From: Antedon mediterranea
Taxonomy: Eukaryota; Echinodermata; Crinoidea; Comatulida; Antedonidae
Direction: 5' to 3'
Assembly: GCF_964355755.1 (NCBI RefSeq)
Contig: NC_092670.1
Location: forward strand, 37,001,795 to 37,065,794
Length of the DNA stretch: 64,000 nt
The translations under genes were made by a program, and so were the position numbers. Positions 11,656 to 23,559 of this stretch are shown one piece after another (position 1 is the stretch's first letter; each line of letters opens with the position of its first letter). The notes beneath the pieces are model-generated. The model made no database searches, was not told where the DNA came from, and was given only the letters and a program-made list of their open reading frames with translations.

Positions 11656-12287
11656 ATGGCTTCTGTTCGTGTGTTAACCGTATGGTACAGGTATCTCTCT
11701 TATCAGATCGCATTGCACTACTGATGAAATAACGAGGCGTATCTTTGATGTTGCGTTCTGGTCAATCAAATTTCTTCACGTCAATTCTTGTTTTATTGAA
11801 ATAATATCAATTCACTATCATTACGTAATCTTCTGACTATTAGACTGAACCTATACAATATTTATCTAATAGCACTAAGATTCAGACCTACTGTCTAGCA
11901 CACAGTCATAATTTATTCAAACATCCCATAATTCCTCAGGTTTGAAATTAATTTATTTTTAAAGACGTTTTAGTGGATTTATGCTCTTGTATTTTGTTTT
12001 ACAACGAACTTTTATGGTTATTGCCATTTTAGTGCCGGATACCGTGTAGGGTATCAATTTCAATCCTGAATATAGGACATGGTATTTATATATCGGTATT
12101 ATCATAAATCGCTTAAGGCGTTTCATCTTATATTAATAATATTATACAATAAATTATGTATATAAGCCTTGTAATAAATGTGTTTGATTTTCCTTTTAGT
12201 TAATTAATTTCGTCATCTGCTAAAATGTTGTTCTCGACTCGGTGAACACATATAGGCTAAGCTAACACTTTCTAGTAACGATTTTAA

Positions 12288-12472
12288 AGCGTGGTTCCCA
12301 CTAGCGACGCAATACAAGGACGTAACGCAACGCAAGTGAATTGACCAATCACAAGCGATGGCTTATTCGCTTGTGATTGATTGCTAACTGTCTATAACTT
12401 CCCTTGTCATTGGTTAAAACGCTTGCGTTGCGTTTACGTCCTTGCGTTACGTTATATAGTGGGAACCAAACT
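12288..12472. mobile_element. MITE family A, type a
   Basis: Complete element with TAA directly repeated at both borders (12285-12287 and 12473-12475). Confidence 0.88.
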
Positions 12473-12661
12473 TAAGCGTTGGCAACGTGCGAACCTAAAT
12501 GCACTGTAAACACGCCCATACCAATGTTTGTATACGCTTTCATTTTTTATTTTAATTTTATATACATAATTAAACCACTTGATTTTATTGTACCATACTA
12601 TAATGCACTGTGATAAATGTCAAAAACCCTGCTGTGCACTAAAGGCTAGTATAATATGGTA

Positions 12662-12770
12662 CGTCATGTTTTGTCTCTGATTAATGACAGAAGCACAATT
12701 ATTAGAAGGTCATTTGCTAACGTTGTGTAGACTGCATTACGTTGCGTCGCTAGTGGGAAATAAGCTTAAA
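12662..12770. mobile_element. MITE family A fragment
   Basis: Only the right end is clear: ACGTTGCGTCGCTAGTGGGA at 12738-12757. The rest has decayed. Confidence 0.55.
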
Positions 12771-13167
12771 TGCATAAGCCACTATATTGTTTGGAAAGTT
12801 TGGAGATAGAACATTGCACTACTATCGAACACATGGAGAATTACTCTAAGGTCCATTTACGCTAGGACGTTAAAAAAATAACGATCGGCGATAAATAGAA
12901 AAATATGCATTTTTAATCCTCAAAATTATGTCATGAGTGATAAACATGTGGGAGAAAGGTTGGGCAGCAGTCGAGCAGACACGGGACTATTACAGTCTGT
13001 TTGATGTCGCTAAACATGGTATGGTACGAGAATCTAGACGTAGATCTAATTAATTATAGATATTCATAACGACCATAATTACGGCGTTAAATTAAAGTTG
13101 AACATTTTTATCAATCAAATCAAGAGTACGATTTCACCCTGGCTGCAAATACGTCATCTATTTCTTA

Positions 13168-13297
13168 AGCTCTGTCTACACACTATCAAACTTTATGTGA
13201 CAAAAAATGTCCATATATGGACATGATGATGTCATATCACTACCATATTTGGTTGGACACTTTTTTGTCGAACTAGTTTGATAGTGTACACAGAGCT
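13168..13297. mobile_element. MITE family B
   Basis: Ends AGCTCTGTCTACACACTATC and its complement, flanked on both sides by TTA. The core has the GTGATATGACATCATCATG / complement segment shared by all family B copies. Confidence 0.88.
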
Positions 13298-13645
13298 TTA
13301 GATTTAGGTCTTTCTCTTTAACCTTAAACTGGAAATATAGAATGTTTATTTCATACATTTTATATTTTGTCATAACTTTTGGTTTTCCAGAGCGTTGTCT
13401 GTCATAATAAATATAAAATATTATGACATACTGCTACTTACATGCAGAATTTTTATGTTGATCAATAATTTATTTGTTGCGACTTATTTCAATTTAGATA
13501 TGTATGCCTAGATATTTGTTAAAGCTGGTTTGATTTTCAGTGACATTATTATAGCGACCTACCTTGAAAACATTCTTATTTTAAGACACTCATTTGTATC
13601 TGTATCTTAGTTTATATGGATTGTATATATATTCGATTCGATATA

Positions 13646-13706
13646 GATTCGAACCCGGAACCGTCTGCTTGATATGCAGATGTCCTAACCATTAGACCAC
13701 TGAGGC
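13646..13706 (-). repeat. tRNA-derived SINE head
   Basis: Read on the minus strand it starts GCCTCAGTGGTCTAATGG (acceptor stem and A box), forms a perfect TCTGC/GCAGA anticodon stem with loop ATATCAA, and has B box GGGTTCGAATC. The 3' half of the T stem is missing, so it is not a working tRNA. A related copy with the same upstream bases ACCATGAAA lies at 36769. Confidence 0.7.
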
Positions 13707-13745
13707 TTTCATGGTATTCATAACCCGATTGGATAGCGACTCTTA

Positions 13746-13962
13746 AGCTTGGTTCCCACTAGCAACGCAAAGTAACGCAACCTACGCAACGTAAGAAAAT
13801 TCCCTTCCAATAATTGTGTTTGCCCCCGCCTGCTTGAAATCAAACCCGCAATGTTTGCAGCACTGGTGCACCGTCGGTTCCCACTTGTGATTACGCAATA
13901 CAACACTTTGCGTTGATACGTCGCTGCGTTACGTTACGTTGCGCTCTAGTGGGAACCATGCT
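13746..13962. mobile_element. MITE family A, type b
   Basis: Full-length type b element; TTA precedes it. Core includes a second internal GGTTCCCACTTGTGATTACG motif. Confidence 0.8.
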
Positions 13963-14111
13963 CGGCGTGGTACGGTGGAACAGCACTTGACACCCAATTG
14001 TATTGTTTGCGTACCTTGTGCGAACAATTGAAGTAAATTCGTGCGTATCTGTTTTGTGTTGCCATTTGATTGGACTACTGTGGGTTGGCAATTATAGTAC
14101 GCACTATTTAA

Positions 14112-14318
14112 AGCGTGGTTCCCACTAGCGACGCAACGTAACGCAACCGATGCAACGTAACAAAATGCCGTTCCAATAATTGTGTTTGCCTCCGCCTGCG
14201 TAAAATCAAACCTGAGATTTTTGCAGCACTATTGCGTCGTCGGTTCCCACTTGTGATTACGCAATACAGCCCTTTGGGTCGATACGTCACTGCGTCACGT
14301 TCTAGTGGGACCCACGCT
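14112..14318. mobile_element. MITE family A, type b
   Basis: Starts AGCGTGGTTCCCACTAGCG after TAA and ends CTAGTGGGACCCACGCT before TTA. Confidence 0.82.
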
Positions 14319-14424
14319 TTACGATCGTTAAATTGTTCTTTTTATTTATTTTTGCGTATTTTTGACTTCAAGTAGTATAAACAAACTATAAAATAACTGT
14401 ACTGTGATTGTATGAGGTTAAGGA

Positions 14425-14603
14425 AGCTTGGTTCCCACTAGAACGTAACGCAAGAACGTAAACGCAACGCAAGCGTTTTAACCAATGACAAGCGAAGTTA
14501 TAGACAGTTAGCAATCACAAGCGAATAAGCCATCGCTTGTGATTGGTCAATTCACTTGCGTTGCGTTACGTCCCTGCGTTGCGTCGCTAGTGGGAACCAC
14601 GCT
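14425..14603. mobile_element. MITE family A, type a (opposite orientation)
   Basis: Starts AGCTTGGTTCCCACTAG and ends CTAGTGGGAACCACGCT; the core is the reverse complement of the type a copies at 12288 and 17559. Confidence 0.85.
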
Positions 14604-14686
14604 TTACTAAGCAAAAAATGAAAGGAATACTGGATATGAAAATGGTATTGTCTATAGATTGTAGGTAGATGCTGAAGAAAGATTTA

Positions 14687-14770
14687 GATAGTGATTGTAT
14701 ATTGACTACCAGAAAGCTTTTGATAGTGATTGTATATTGACTACCAGAAAGCTTTTGATAGTAATTGAGA
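14687..14770 (+). repeat. 35-bp direct repeat, about 2.3 units
   Basis: TGATTGTATATTGACTACC plus AGAAAGCTTTTGATAG repeats identically twice and begins a third time. Confidence 0.85.
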
Positions 14771-14863
14771 TCACAGTTTTCTATCTTTAGTCAATTAAGA
14801 GTTTAGTTAATTACAGTCATGTAATTAAAAATATTTATGAGCACATCAACCTACACATCATAA

Positions 14864-15073
14864 AGCGTGGTTCCCACTAGCGACGAAACGTCGTAAAGCA
14901 AAACTACGCAACGTTAAAAATGCACTTCCAATCATTGTGTTTGCCCCCGCCTGCGTAAAATCAAACCGGCGATGTTTGCAGCATTTTTGCATCGTTGGTT
15001 CCCACTTGTGATTACGCAATACAGCACTTTGCGTCAATACGTCGTTGCGTTGCGTCCTAGTGGGAACCACGCT
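14864..15073. mobile_element. MITE family A, type b
   Basis: TAA on both sides. Immediately followed by a second, internally deleted type b copy. Confidence 0.85.
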
Positions 15074-15076
15074 TAA

Positions 15077-15227
15077 CACTAGCGACGCAACGTAACGCAA
15101 ACGACGCAACGTAAGAAAATGCCCTTCCAATAATGGAGCGTGAAATCAAATCTGCGATGTTGTGATTACGCAATACAGCACTTTGCGTCGATACGTCGTT
15201 GCGTTGCGTCCTAGTGGGAACCACGCT
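15077..15227. mobile_element. MITE family A, type b, deleted
   Basis: Begins CACTAGCGACGCAACGTAAC, lacks the first end bases and a middle block, and ends CTAGTGGGAACCACGCT followed by TTA. Confidence 0.78.
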
Positions 15228-15715
15228 TTACCCCAATACAAGCACGGCACATTCCATATGCTTATATTACTATTGTGTGACTATCACAGTAATACTAATT
15301 GTTATATGTTAGCATCGCCCAGAAACTCTTTCCCAACACAATGTTTGTCTAATAATTATTCTGTTCCGTTTCGTGTTGACTCATCATTTTGCTTGTAGCC
15401 AAAAATCAATAATCGATAACCAGAATGATATCGAATTTCTCTGGAGGTTTCCCGTAGACTATTTGCAAGCGGATTTAGATCGACACCCAAAGCAAAATGT
15501 TTTAAACTAATTCGTTCTCCTTATTATTAAAATTACATTAATTGCTATAGAGTTCTTGGTGCATCTCATTAGCTCTAACTGTTGTTCGGTTGGTCATTTC
15601 TTCATAATTTGCATATGGTACTGTCGTTTTGTTATAAACATGATCTAATTTGTTTTAATCTTCTATCCTTAATAACATTTATTCAATGATAGTATGGTAT
15701 CATTAATAAAATGTA

Positions 15716-15842
15716 ATAGTAGGTTATAATGGTAAATAACGATTAAATAAATAACGAGTGTCACTACACTTTGAGAAAGCCAACTGATAGTGGGCGTTTG
15801 AAACGTCAGGTAAATAATCGTTATTTGCTATTATAATCTGCG
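15716..15842. repeat. Inverted-repeat element around TAAATAACGATTA
   Basis: Left arm GTTATAATGGTAAATAACG is mirrored by CGTTATTTGCTATTATAA on the right. The centre reads ACTGATAGTGGGCGTTTGAA ACGTC, which resembles a decayed CTGATGA...GAAA core. Confidence 0.6.
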
Positions 15843-16179
15843 GTTGAGATATAATTAACTATTACATTTTATTTGTAATTCCAACCGAATGAATCTTTTT
15901 AATGGTTTTATTAAGATCAAGATTAGAAGTGAGTACAATACAATACAATAACGATAATAGAACACAATCATGTACTGTTTGACATTCCACTCGATTATGT
16001 TAATATATTCGAGTGGAATGCGAGGACCATATTATATCTTTATCAGAGCATTTCCGATTATTTTTAGTCCATAACACGACGTTTGCATCCAACGTTATTG
16101 AAGGTAGAATGTTACAATTAATGTTCAAGGCGTTTGAACGCGTCAAATGTGCGATGCTCGTGGTGTAACGCTATATTTA

Positions 16180-16385
16180 GTCGTGGTTCTCACTAGCGAC
16201 GCAACGTAACGCAATCTACGCAGTATAAGAAAACGCCCTTCCAATAATTGTGTTTTCCCCCGCCTGCGTGAAATCAACCCTGCGATGTTTGCAGGACGGT
16301 TGTGTCGTCTGTTCCCACTTTGATTACGCAATAGAGCACTTTGCGTCGGAACGTCGCTGCGTTGCGTTCTAGTGGGAACCTCGCC
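16180..16385. mobile_element. MITE family A, type b
   Basis: Starts near TCGTGGTTCTCACTAGCGAC and ends CTAGTGGGAACCTCGCCT; slightly decayed ends. Confidence 0.75.
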
Positions 16386-16659
16386 TTAAGCCGAGCATAA
16401 CATTTCGTAAAATAATAGAAAACCAAGTCCCTCTAATACCAAAGATCGTTGACCGATGATTTTATTTCAATCTATTATTGATAAAATATACTTTTGAAAC
16501 TGTTGCCATGGTTATACTATACTGTATTCTTGATTAGTTTTTAAATATGAAGTACGTCAGCAGAATTAAAGTTGAGACACATGAAACATAATAGCAGTTT
16601 CAATCTTTCCGTATTTTATTGTATTTACGTTTAATTCATGTGCATTTGTGAAATAACAA

Positions 16660-17155
16660 ACTAACCATGTTTGTCTGCATCTACACATTCATTCACAATC
16701 CACAATCCACAAAAAAAAAAAACATTTACAAAATTTAATAGTAAACCAAAAGAAACGAGTGCTTGTCAGTTTGGTATCCATTTAAATGCATTTAAATGTA
16801 CGGTACATACATGCCAGGCAACGTTCAACAACAATTATGTATTAAAAAAACATCATGGGTCGCTGACGACCGGTCATCACCTCCGGTGGGGTACTCCCCT
16901 CTGTGGGGAAAAGGAGAAATTCCCCTCTACTTTAATAGTGCGGGAATACACATTTTCTATCCTTTATTTAGATTATTATTTCATCGTTTTACTGTCTGCG
17001 GACTATACTTACGACTGCGCATTATTTCTGCTATCAATTGTTATGTGTATGCCACTGCGCATGCTTGTTATGGCTATCTGTTTAGAGAAATCGTCTGCCT
17101 GTATTTTGATTATGATATGACGTTGCATACTGGTGTTCGTTTAGTGGAATTTTAG
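16660..17155 (+). other. Overlapping open frames with a degenerate C2H2-like motif, status unknown
   Basis: A 149-codon frame (16671-17120, no ATG at its start) and a 119-codon frame (16796-17155, ATG start) overlap. The first contains FKCTVHTCQATF then LKKHHGSLTTGH, i.e. Cys-x4-Cys-x12-His with an odd His spacing. No splice context, no known family; it may be a decayed transposon gene or chance. Confidence 0.2.
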
Positions 17156-17558
17156 CGCATTATTGTGCTGTTAGATAATATACTGCTTTGGTCACCGTCG
17201 TCTGGTCTTTTAAATGGCCTATCTGTCGGTCGGCTGGTCGGTAAACACTAACTTTATATGGCCTTGTCTTGATATCAGTTTCATCTAGCTAAGTCAATTT
17301 TGTACAGTGTATTCCTTATGGCCAGGAATCGATGAGGTTATGTTTTCACAATGCGTAATAAAAAATTACGCGGTCTACGCACGAATTAACGAAATCACGT
17401 TTGTAATTATATCTTCACAAGCATGAATCACAATTAAATAAAAATTAGTACTCATAAATTTCAGGTCATATTTATCGCAAGTTATCTATAAGATATCGTA
17501 TATTAAAAGTATCTAATACAGCCAGACTCGTTTATAGATCACTTACGGCAGTCAGTAA

Positions 17559-17737
17559 AGCGTGGTTCCCACTAGCGACGCAACACAAGGACGTAACGCA
17601 ACGCAAGTGAATTGACCAATCACAAGCGATGGCTTATTCGCTTGTGATTGCTAACTGTCTATAACTTCGCTTGTCATTGGTTAAAACGCTTGCGTTGCGT
17701 TTACGTCCTTGCGTTACGTTATAGTGGGAACCAAGCT
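17559..17737. mobile_element. MITE family A, type a
   Basis: Complete copy after TAA; abuts a truncated family B element that begins four bases later. Confidence 0.86.
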
Positions 17738-17740
17738 TAC

Positions 17741-17850
17741 AGCTCTGTCTACACTATCAAACTATTTTGCCAAAAAAAAGTGTGATATGCCCAAATATGG
17801 TAGTGATATGTAGTGATCGGATATTTATCATTTGTATTATTAGCGTCGTC
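17741..17850. mobile_element. MITE family B, left half only
   Basis: AGCTCTGTCTACACTATC followed by the GATATGCCCAAATATGGTAG segment; the right end is absent. Confidence 0.75.
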
Positions 17851-18195
17851 ACTGTCATGACGTCATTGATGACCTGCATTTTTGTCGTCGTGTTCGTTAT
17901 TTTTACTATCAACGCACACACACTATTTTAAAAGATCTATTGTCCCCCAGAAACATAAATGAAATAAGATAAGATAGATATTTCACTTATGAAAAGACAA
18001 AAGAAACGGTTAATTTGAACCAAACACCATTGTCTGGCAGAAAATTTAAGTATATTTTGCTTTAAATTACATTTTTTTAGGTACTTTTTTTTTAGATCCA
18101 GTGTTTGGTGAAAGTGAATGAATGTTATGTGTTAAAATGCCATATTCAACAACAAATTTGTACAAATATTTTTTATGGGGACAATATATCTTTAA

Positions 18196-18374
18196 AGCGT
18201 GGTTCCCACTAGCGACGCAACACAAGGACGTAACGCAACGCAAGTGAATTGACCAATCACAAGCGATGGCTTATTCGCTTGTGATTGCTAACTGTCTATA
18301 ACTTCGCTTGTCATTGGTTAAAACGCTTGCATTGCGTTTACATCCTTGCGTTACGTTCTAGTGGGAACCAAGCT
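18196..18374. mobile_element. MITE family A, type a
   Basis: Complete copy, preceded by TAA and followed by TTA, inserted next to the reverse-oriented repeat related to 2870-3200. Confidence 0.86.
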
Positions 18375-19450
18375 TTAGTATGCATTCGTTGACATATTAT
18401 CACAAACATTAAAATTATGAAAACGCACTCTCAATAATCCAATAAAAATATGTGAAGAAAAGCAAGTTAACGTTCAATTAAATCAGCATATAACATGCTC
18501 TGGCAGACCTGTGTCACCCTAGGGACGTGTTATATGGCTATGATCAATATACAACTGACGCAAACAATATTAATGTTGTCAATGTTATTAAGAATAATGA
18601 CTATTGTAAAGCGTATAATGAAATAATCAATGCAGTAATTAATTAGTAATTTGTTAATTGATTATTTAAAAAATTGTATCATGACATTTTGTGGCCGCGT
18701 AGCAGCTGTGAAGTTATGATTTAAATTGATGAGATGTTCGTACGCGCGCCTTGATTTCAAAAAAATAAAAATATGAATGGGTTGTTGACGCCATGTTTTA
18801 ACATTAATGCTATTGCCTTGATTTAAAAAAAAGAAAAATATATATATATTGGTTGATCTGGAGCGCAGTAATCCTGTTTTAATGGTTTTATTTTATTATT
18901 TAGCAGCTCTTAATTGTAAGTGTACTACTTTTTGTTCTTAAAAAATACTAACAAATTAAGAATTTACATGTAGCCCTACTGGTGAAGCGCAGCAATCTCT
19001 AATTTTTTTTTTGCACAGTTTGAAATGTTTGCTCATGAGTTTACCGTCCTTTTTTTTATAGAATATTTTTATACGCTCAAATCATCTGCTAACTTCCTAT
19101 ACCGTTAATGTCTGCGGCGTTTTATCTGGCAATAACCACCCAATAGACGAATTACCATGATGATTCATCTTTAATTCCATTGCTAAGTATTAAATGTACG
19201 AGAAACTATACAATTGTGAAATTATGCAAACTTCTGTGTAAATTTAGATACATCAGGTGTGCGGTTAAATTGTGAATTAACATGTAACAATATGCAGTCG
19301 AGGATTTTACTACTTAATTCCGACAGTCGTACGTCGAGGATAGCTGACATTATAAGTCTTGTGTTCTACATTTTAAAAATACATTATGGGAGTGATGTCG
19401 ATATGCGAAGTAATGGCTTTGTATTTGGTTAAGGATTGGGCGGTTTTGTG
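18375..19450. other. Intergenic, nothing recognised
   Basis: AT-rich, with short A and T runs and one short TA run near 18838. No supported gene. Confidence 0.5.
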
Positions 19451-19469
19451 ATGTGAGAATGATTATGTA

Positions 19470-19840
19470 ATAATAGATGTTTGTATTGCTGCTGAGAAAG
19501 CAGATGGTGATTCAGAATATGATAACGAGGAGGATGATGATAATGATTATGATGACGATGAGGAGGATGATAATGATTATGATGACGATGAGGAGGATGA
19601 TAACGATTATGATGACGATGATGAGGATGATGATTATGATGGAGATTATGAGGATGATACTGAGTATGATGACGATGATGAGCATGATAATGATTATGAT
19701 GACGATGATCATGATGATGATGATAATAATTATGATGACGATGATGAGGATGGTAATGACGATGATGATAATGATGACGATAATGATGTTACTACTGTAA
19801 CCCGGACCTTGGGATTGGAAGACACGCACGAAGAATAGTT
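19470..19840 (+). repeat. Imperfect GAT/GAC/GAG trinucleotide repeat
   Basis: Degenerate repeat of GATGATAATGATTATGATGA type. One plus frame stays open from about 19456 to the TAG ending at 19840 and would read Asp/Glu with Tyr and Asn, continuing into a non-repeat tail ending DTHEE. That frame has no ATG and no convincing acceptor, so I list it as a repeat. The opposite strand's 126-codon poly-Ile frame is an artefact of the same composition. Confidence 0.75.
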
Positions 19841-20447
19841 GAGGATGATAATTTAAATGATTGCATTGTCTCTGTGTATCACTAACCACCAAGTGTTTGA
19901 ATATTAATTAGCAATAAGACGTCACTAATTATTTAGGCGGCTGAAAGTTAATGGCATAAACTAAACGGAATGTAACCTTTGACCTGGTATGTCAGGTTAA
20001 TATATTATTCTGTTCCTTCTGTTTGGCTTTGATTTATCTGGATATCATGCATTTCAAATTAAATAATAAAATACTTTACGATAAAACTTATTTGACATAA
20101 TTAATTTTGATTATTGAGATAATGAGAATTTGTTAATTCAATTCAGCAAACATGTATTTCATCAAATGCCATAATGATAATACACAGCATAAACTTGTCT
20201 CAGTTGACCCTATAATTTGACTAAATGACAATAATGTCAATGTTAATATAATCATGACATCATTAATCATTATTATATTTTTATATAACATCCCATTGTC
20301 AAAATTTAGATCGAATCGTTTTGTATGTATGTTTTAAAACGTTAATTAAGCTATATACATATCTACGACGAGGATTCGATGTAATTTGAAAAATGTTTTA
20401 ATTGGTTTTGATGTTTCCCTGTACGAAATAAAATTATACGTCTCCCT

Positions 20448-20638
20448 AAACCCCTGTCTACATTATCAAACTTCATGTGACAAAAGTGTGATGTACCCAA
20501 ATATGGTAGTGATATGTTTAAATATAGTAGTAATATGACATCATCATGTCCATGGTAGTGATATGCATAAATACGGTAGTGATATGACATCATCATGTCC
20601 ATATGTGGGCACATGAAGTTTGATAGTGTAGAGAGTTT
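20448..20638. mobile_element. MITE family B with duplicated core
   Basis: Ends CTGTCTACATTATC and GATAGTGTAGAGAG. The GGTAGTGATATG ... GACATCATCATGTCC block is present twice, making this copy about 60 bp longer than 13168-13297. Confidence 0.8.
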
Positions 20639-21494
20639 TAGTCTGATGCACGTAGTCCATTTTAACATAACTCTTTCCGTAACAGACTAACTTCGTAATT
20701 TGCAATTTATTTGCATAATTACGAGCCTTTAGCTTCCTCTAATAATCACAACATTTTTTTTCTTCTTCAGAATATTAAAACTGAACAACATGCAACCAAT
20801 AATGATAATTAAGTTTCTAATAAAAATGGCCATGAACATTATTGCTGACGTAGAATGCCTATTCACACTTGTCCTGAACTGCTTCCGAAAATAAATACGG
20901 CAGCCATTTTATATTATGATTGATGGCTAGCTTCGCAATACAAATAATATCCACGCGACGGTTCGGCTTTATCAGACGAGACCTGAATAATGAGGCTCAC
21001 GACTCACGAGTGTGCGGTATAGAGTTAATTACGTATTCATTTTATTTGCTATTACCAATGCCAAATTTTTCATTATTCCGTACATTAATTGGTTACTGCA
21101 AACCGCAATTTCATAGAAATTCATTGAATGAGTGTACAAACAAAACAAAGACGTTCAACATCGATTTTTTTTAAAGAAATTAAATCACGATTGGTAGTTA
21201 AAATTCAATTCCTATAGGAATCCAAAATTAGATCGTCACAGTTACTTAGGTGTGTGACGCATTATAGGTGTTTGTACACTGTGTTTGTACACTGTGTTTG
21301 GAACTCTTGTGTAACGCGTTTAATATGAAAAAAAACACTTGTAAAGTTGTTTTACATGATGAGTTACGCTGATACTGTATTATGATGCTTATGTAACCGC
21401 GGATTTGCCATCGAACGTGTTAATTTTTAGGAAGAAACAATTTACTGAAAACTTTTGCATTGCATAATGCTTATCCTGCTAAATCCTATATATA

Positions 21495-21775
21495 TAACTT
21501 TAAATATGTATTGTCCCCTTGAAAAATAATTTTTATATGTTTTTTATTTACCTGAAAAATACTGTAATTTAACTCAAAACATTGTCAAATTGGCTGCCAG
21601 ACAATGGATTTTTGGTTGAATTTTACCATTTATTTTGTTATTTTATAAGTGAAAGCATTATTTTGGGGTTTTTTTCTACGGATGTGATTAGGCCTAACTT
21701 TATTAAAACTACAAAATAACATATTCAAAGTCTGATTTAAGTAATCTTCATTGTTCATGTTTTTTCATCGTTAAG
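21495..21775 (+). repeat. Interspersed repeat related to 2870-3200
   Basis: Same succession of conserved blocks, ending CAAAGTCTGATTTAAGTAATC and a FATCTTCATT-like segment (ATCTTCATTGTTCATG). Confidence 0.62.
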
Positions 21776-22139
21776 TTATACATTTATTTTTGCGATCGTT
21801 ATTTAGAAACATAATCGGGAAAATCGCTGTTCGTTGGATTGCCATTCAAAGGAAGGTTGTTTCCAAAAATGTGGCTTAAATGAAGAAAAAAAAAATTATA
21901 ATGCAACAGTACAGGAATTATTTATTTAAACGTATGCCAGCAATATTCATTTAAAAAGGAATAGATATCTATAATTAACATAAAGGCTACATTAGTCTAA
22001 TTAAATAGGATATGTTCTGGTTAGTATCCATGGTAATGTACAACAAAACAAAAACATAATTGCTTTTGCTGATAAACCCATTATACACAGACTTAAGAAT
22101 GAAGTTTAATGGAATGAGACGAGCTCTGAATTGCTCAGC

Positions 22140-22430
22140 GATAACACTGAAATAGATAATATTATATAACACCTAAATAGATTCCTGTCATTTGATTGGA
22201 CGATTGTAGGTCACTAGCGTGCAATAGTACGCAATATGTTTTTTGTTTGGTATATTTACCAATATTGAAACATAACCTTTTATCATTCACCTCATGCCAT
22301 GATTTGTATCATTACACTCATAAACATTCATTATTTATATATAACACCTAATTCCTGTCATTTGATTGGACGATTGTGGGTCAAATGGCGTGCAATAGTA
22401 CGCTCTATTATATATACTATAGGCCTACAC
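22140..22430. mobile_element. MITE family F, rearranged copy
   Basis: The block TATAACACCTA ... CCTGTCATTTGATTGGACGA and GCGTGCAATAGTACGC appears twice (22160-22245 and 22345-22408) around TTTTATCATTCACCTCATGCC. The same blocks bound the hairpin element at 62508-62820. Confidence 0.7.
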
Positions 22431-23559
22431 TTGTCAAATAATGTGAGGGAGAAAAAATCTAAATCGAAGCCCTTCGGTGTTGTGTGAATATGTGCATGCG
22501 ATCGGGTGTAACGGTGAATATGAATTATACCGATACGAGAGATGAATATGAAGACACACAAATCATTAGAATGTGTCGGCGGCTCTGTGAAGTTTCCGCT
22601 TTTTCATTGTACGTGGTCTAGGAAGCCATCACAACGTAGATTCGATTGTACACATGCGTAGATTTGTCTTGTGCCGCTTAGTCAGTTACTACCTGTATAG
22701 CATAATGAATTCCATGTGAGTTAATCTTCTCACGGATTATTTAACATTTTTTCAAATAATTTAATCGCGGAAGTATTCCTCAATGATTATGATTTTGAGC
22801 AAAATGTATTATAATATTTTCAATATAAACCATGTTTTATAAACCAAAACTAAAAATGAATGATTAAATAAGCTTATTCATTCTAGCTCCTTCACATCAT
22901 GCATGGAGGAAATATGCAGGTTCGAATCCCGCCAGAGACATTTTTTCATACAACTAAAAAAATACGGAACTTTCGCCAATGAGCTATGCTCGACGCGATT
23001 ATGAGATCATGTTCCGAATATGAGCACTGTTTCTATAATTTACAGTATGATTTATATATATATATATATATATATGTTCACATTAACCAGTATTCTCTCC
23101 AAAAAAACAGAAAAGGTATACAGGCCTACATTTGTTTGTAAATATAATTCGCAATTCAGCCTCCGGGCTGCCATTTTGTATATGTTATATACTATTTTGT
23201 TTTTATTGAATATATACAATTATGAATGAATGTGAATGTGAATGAATTCCTATGACTGTAGCTAGCAGTGGCTACAAAAGACCTCGTCTCTATCAAGCTA
23301 AATGTATGCGATTTTTAAACAGTACGGCCCGCCATACTTGTGTTGCTGGCGACTCGACTGTGTGCACATTATTAACAGCGTTATTTGCACGGTTCGCCGC
23401 AATACTCCCAGCAATCATACAATATGTTATATTCTCAAATCATATTAAATATTCAATGTGGACAAACATTATTAACTGATTATACAAGCCGATGGAATGC
23501 GAGGGATCACGTTTCACTTGCACTTTCATCAGGAAAAAACAAGAACATTTCTTTTAGAG

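Noticed and set aside
13646-13706. Functional tRNA with anticodon-like ATC
   Set aside because: Anticodon arm is perfect but the T stem does not pair and the acceptor 3' side is missing; a related SINE copy exists.
13718-15130. Several 60-90 codon minus-strand frames with similar peptides (VITSGNRR...)
   Set aside because: All lie in type b family A MITEs; the similarity is that of the transposon copies.
19512-19892. 126-codon poly-isoleucine frame
   Set aside because: Antisense of the GAT repeat.
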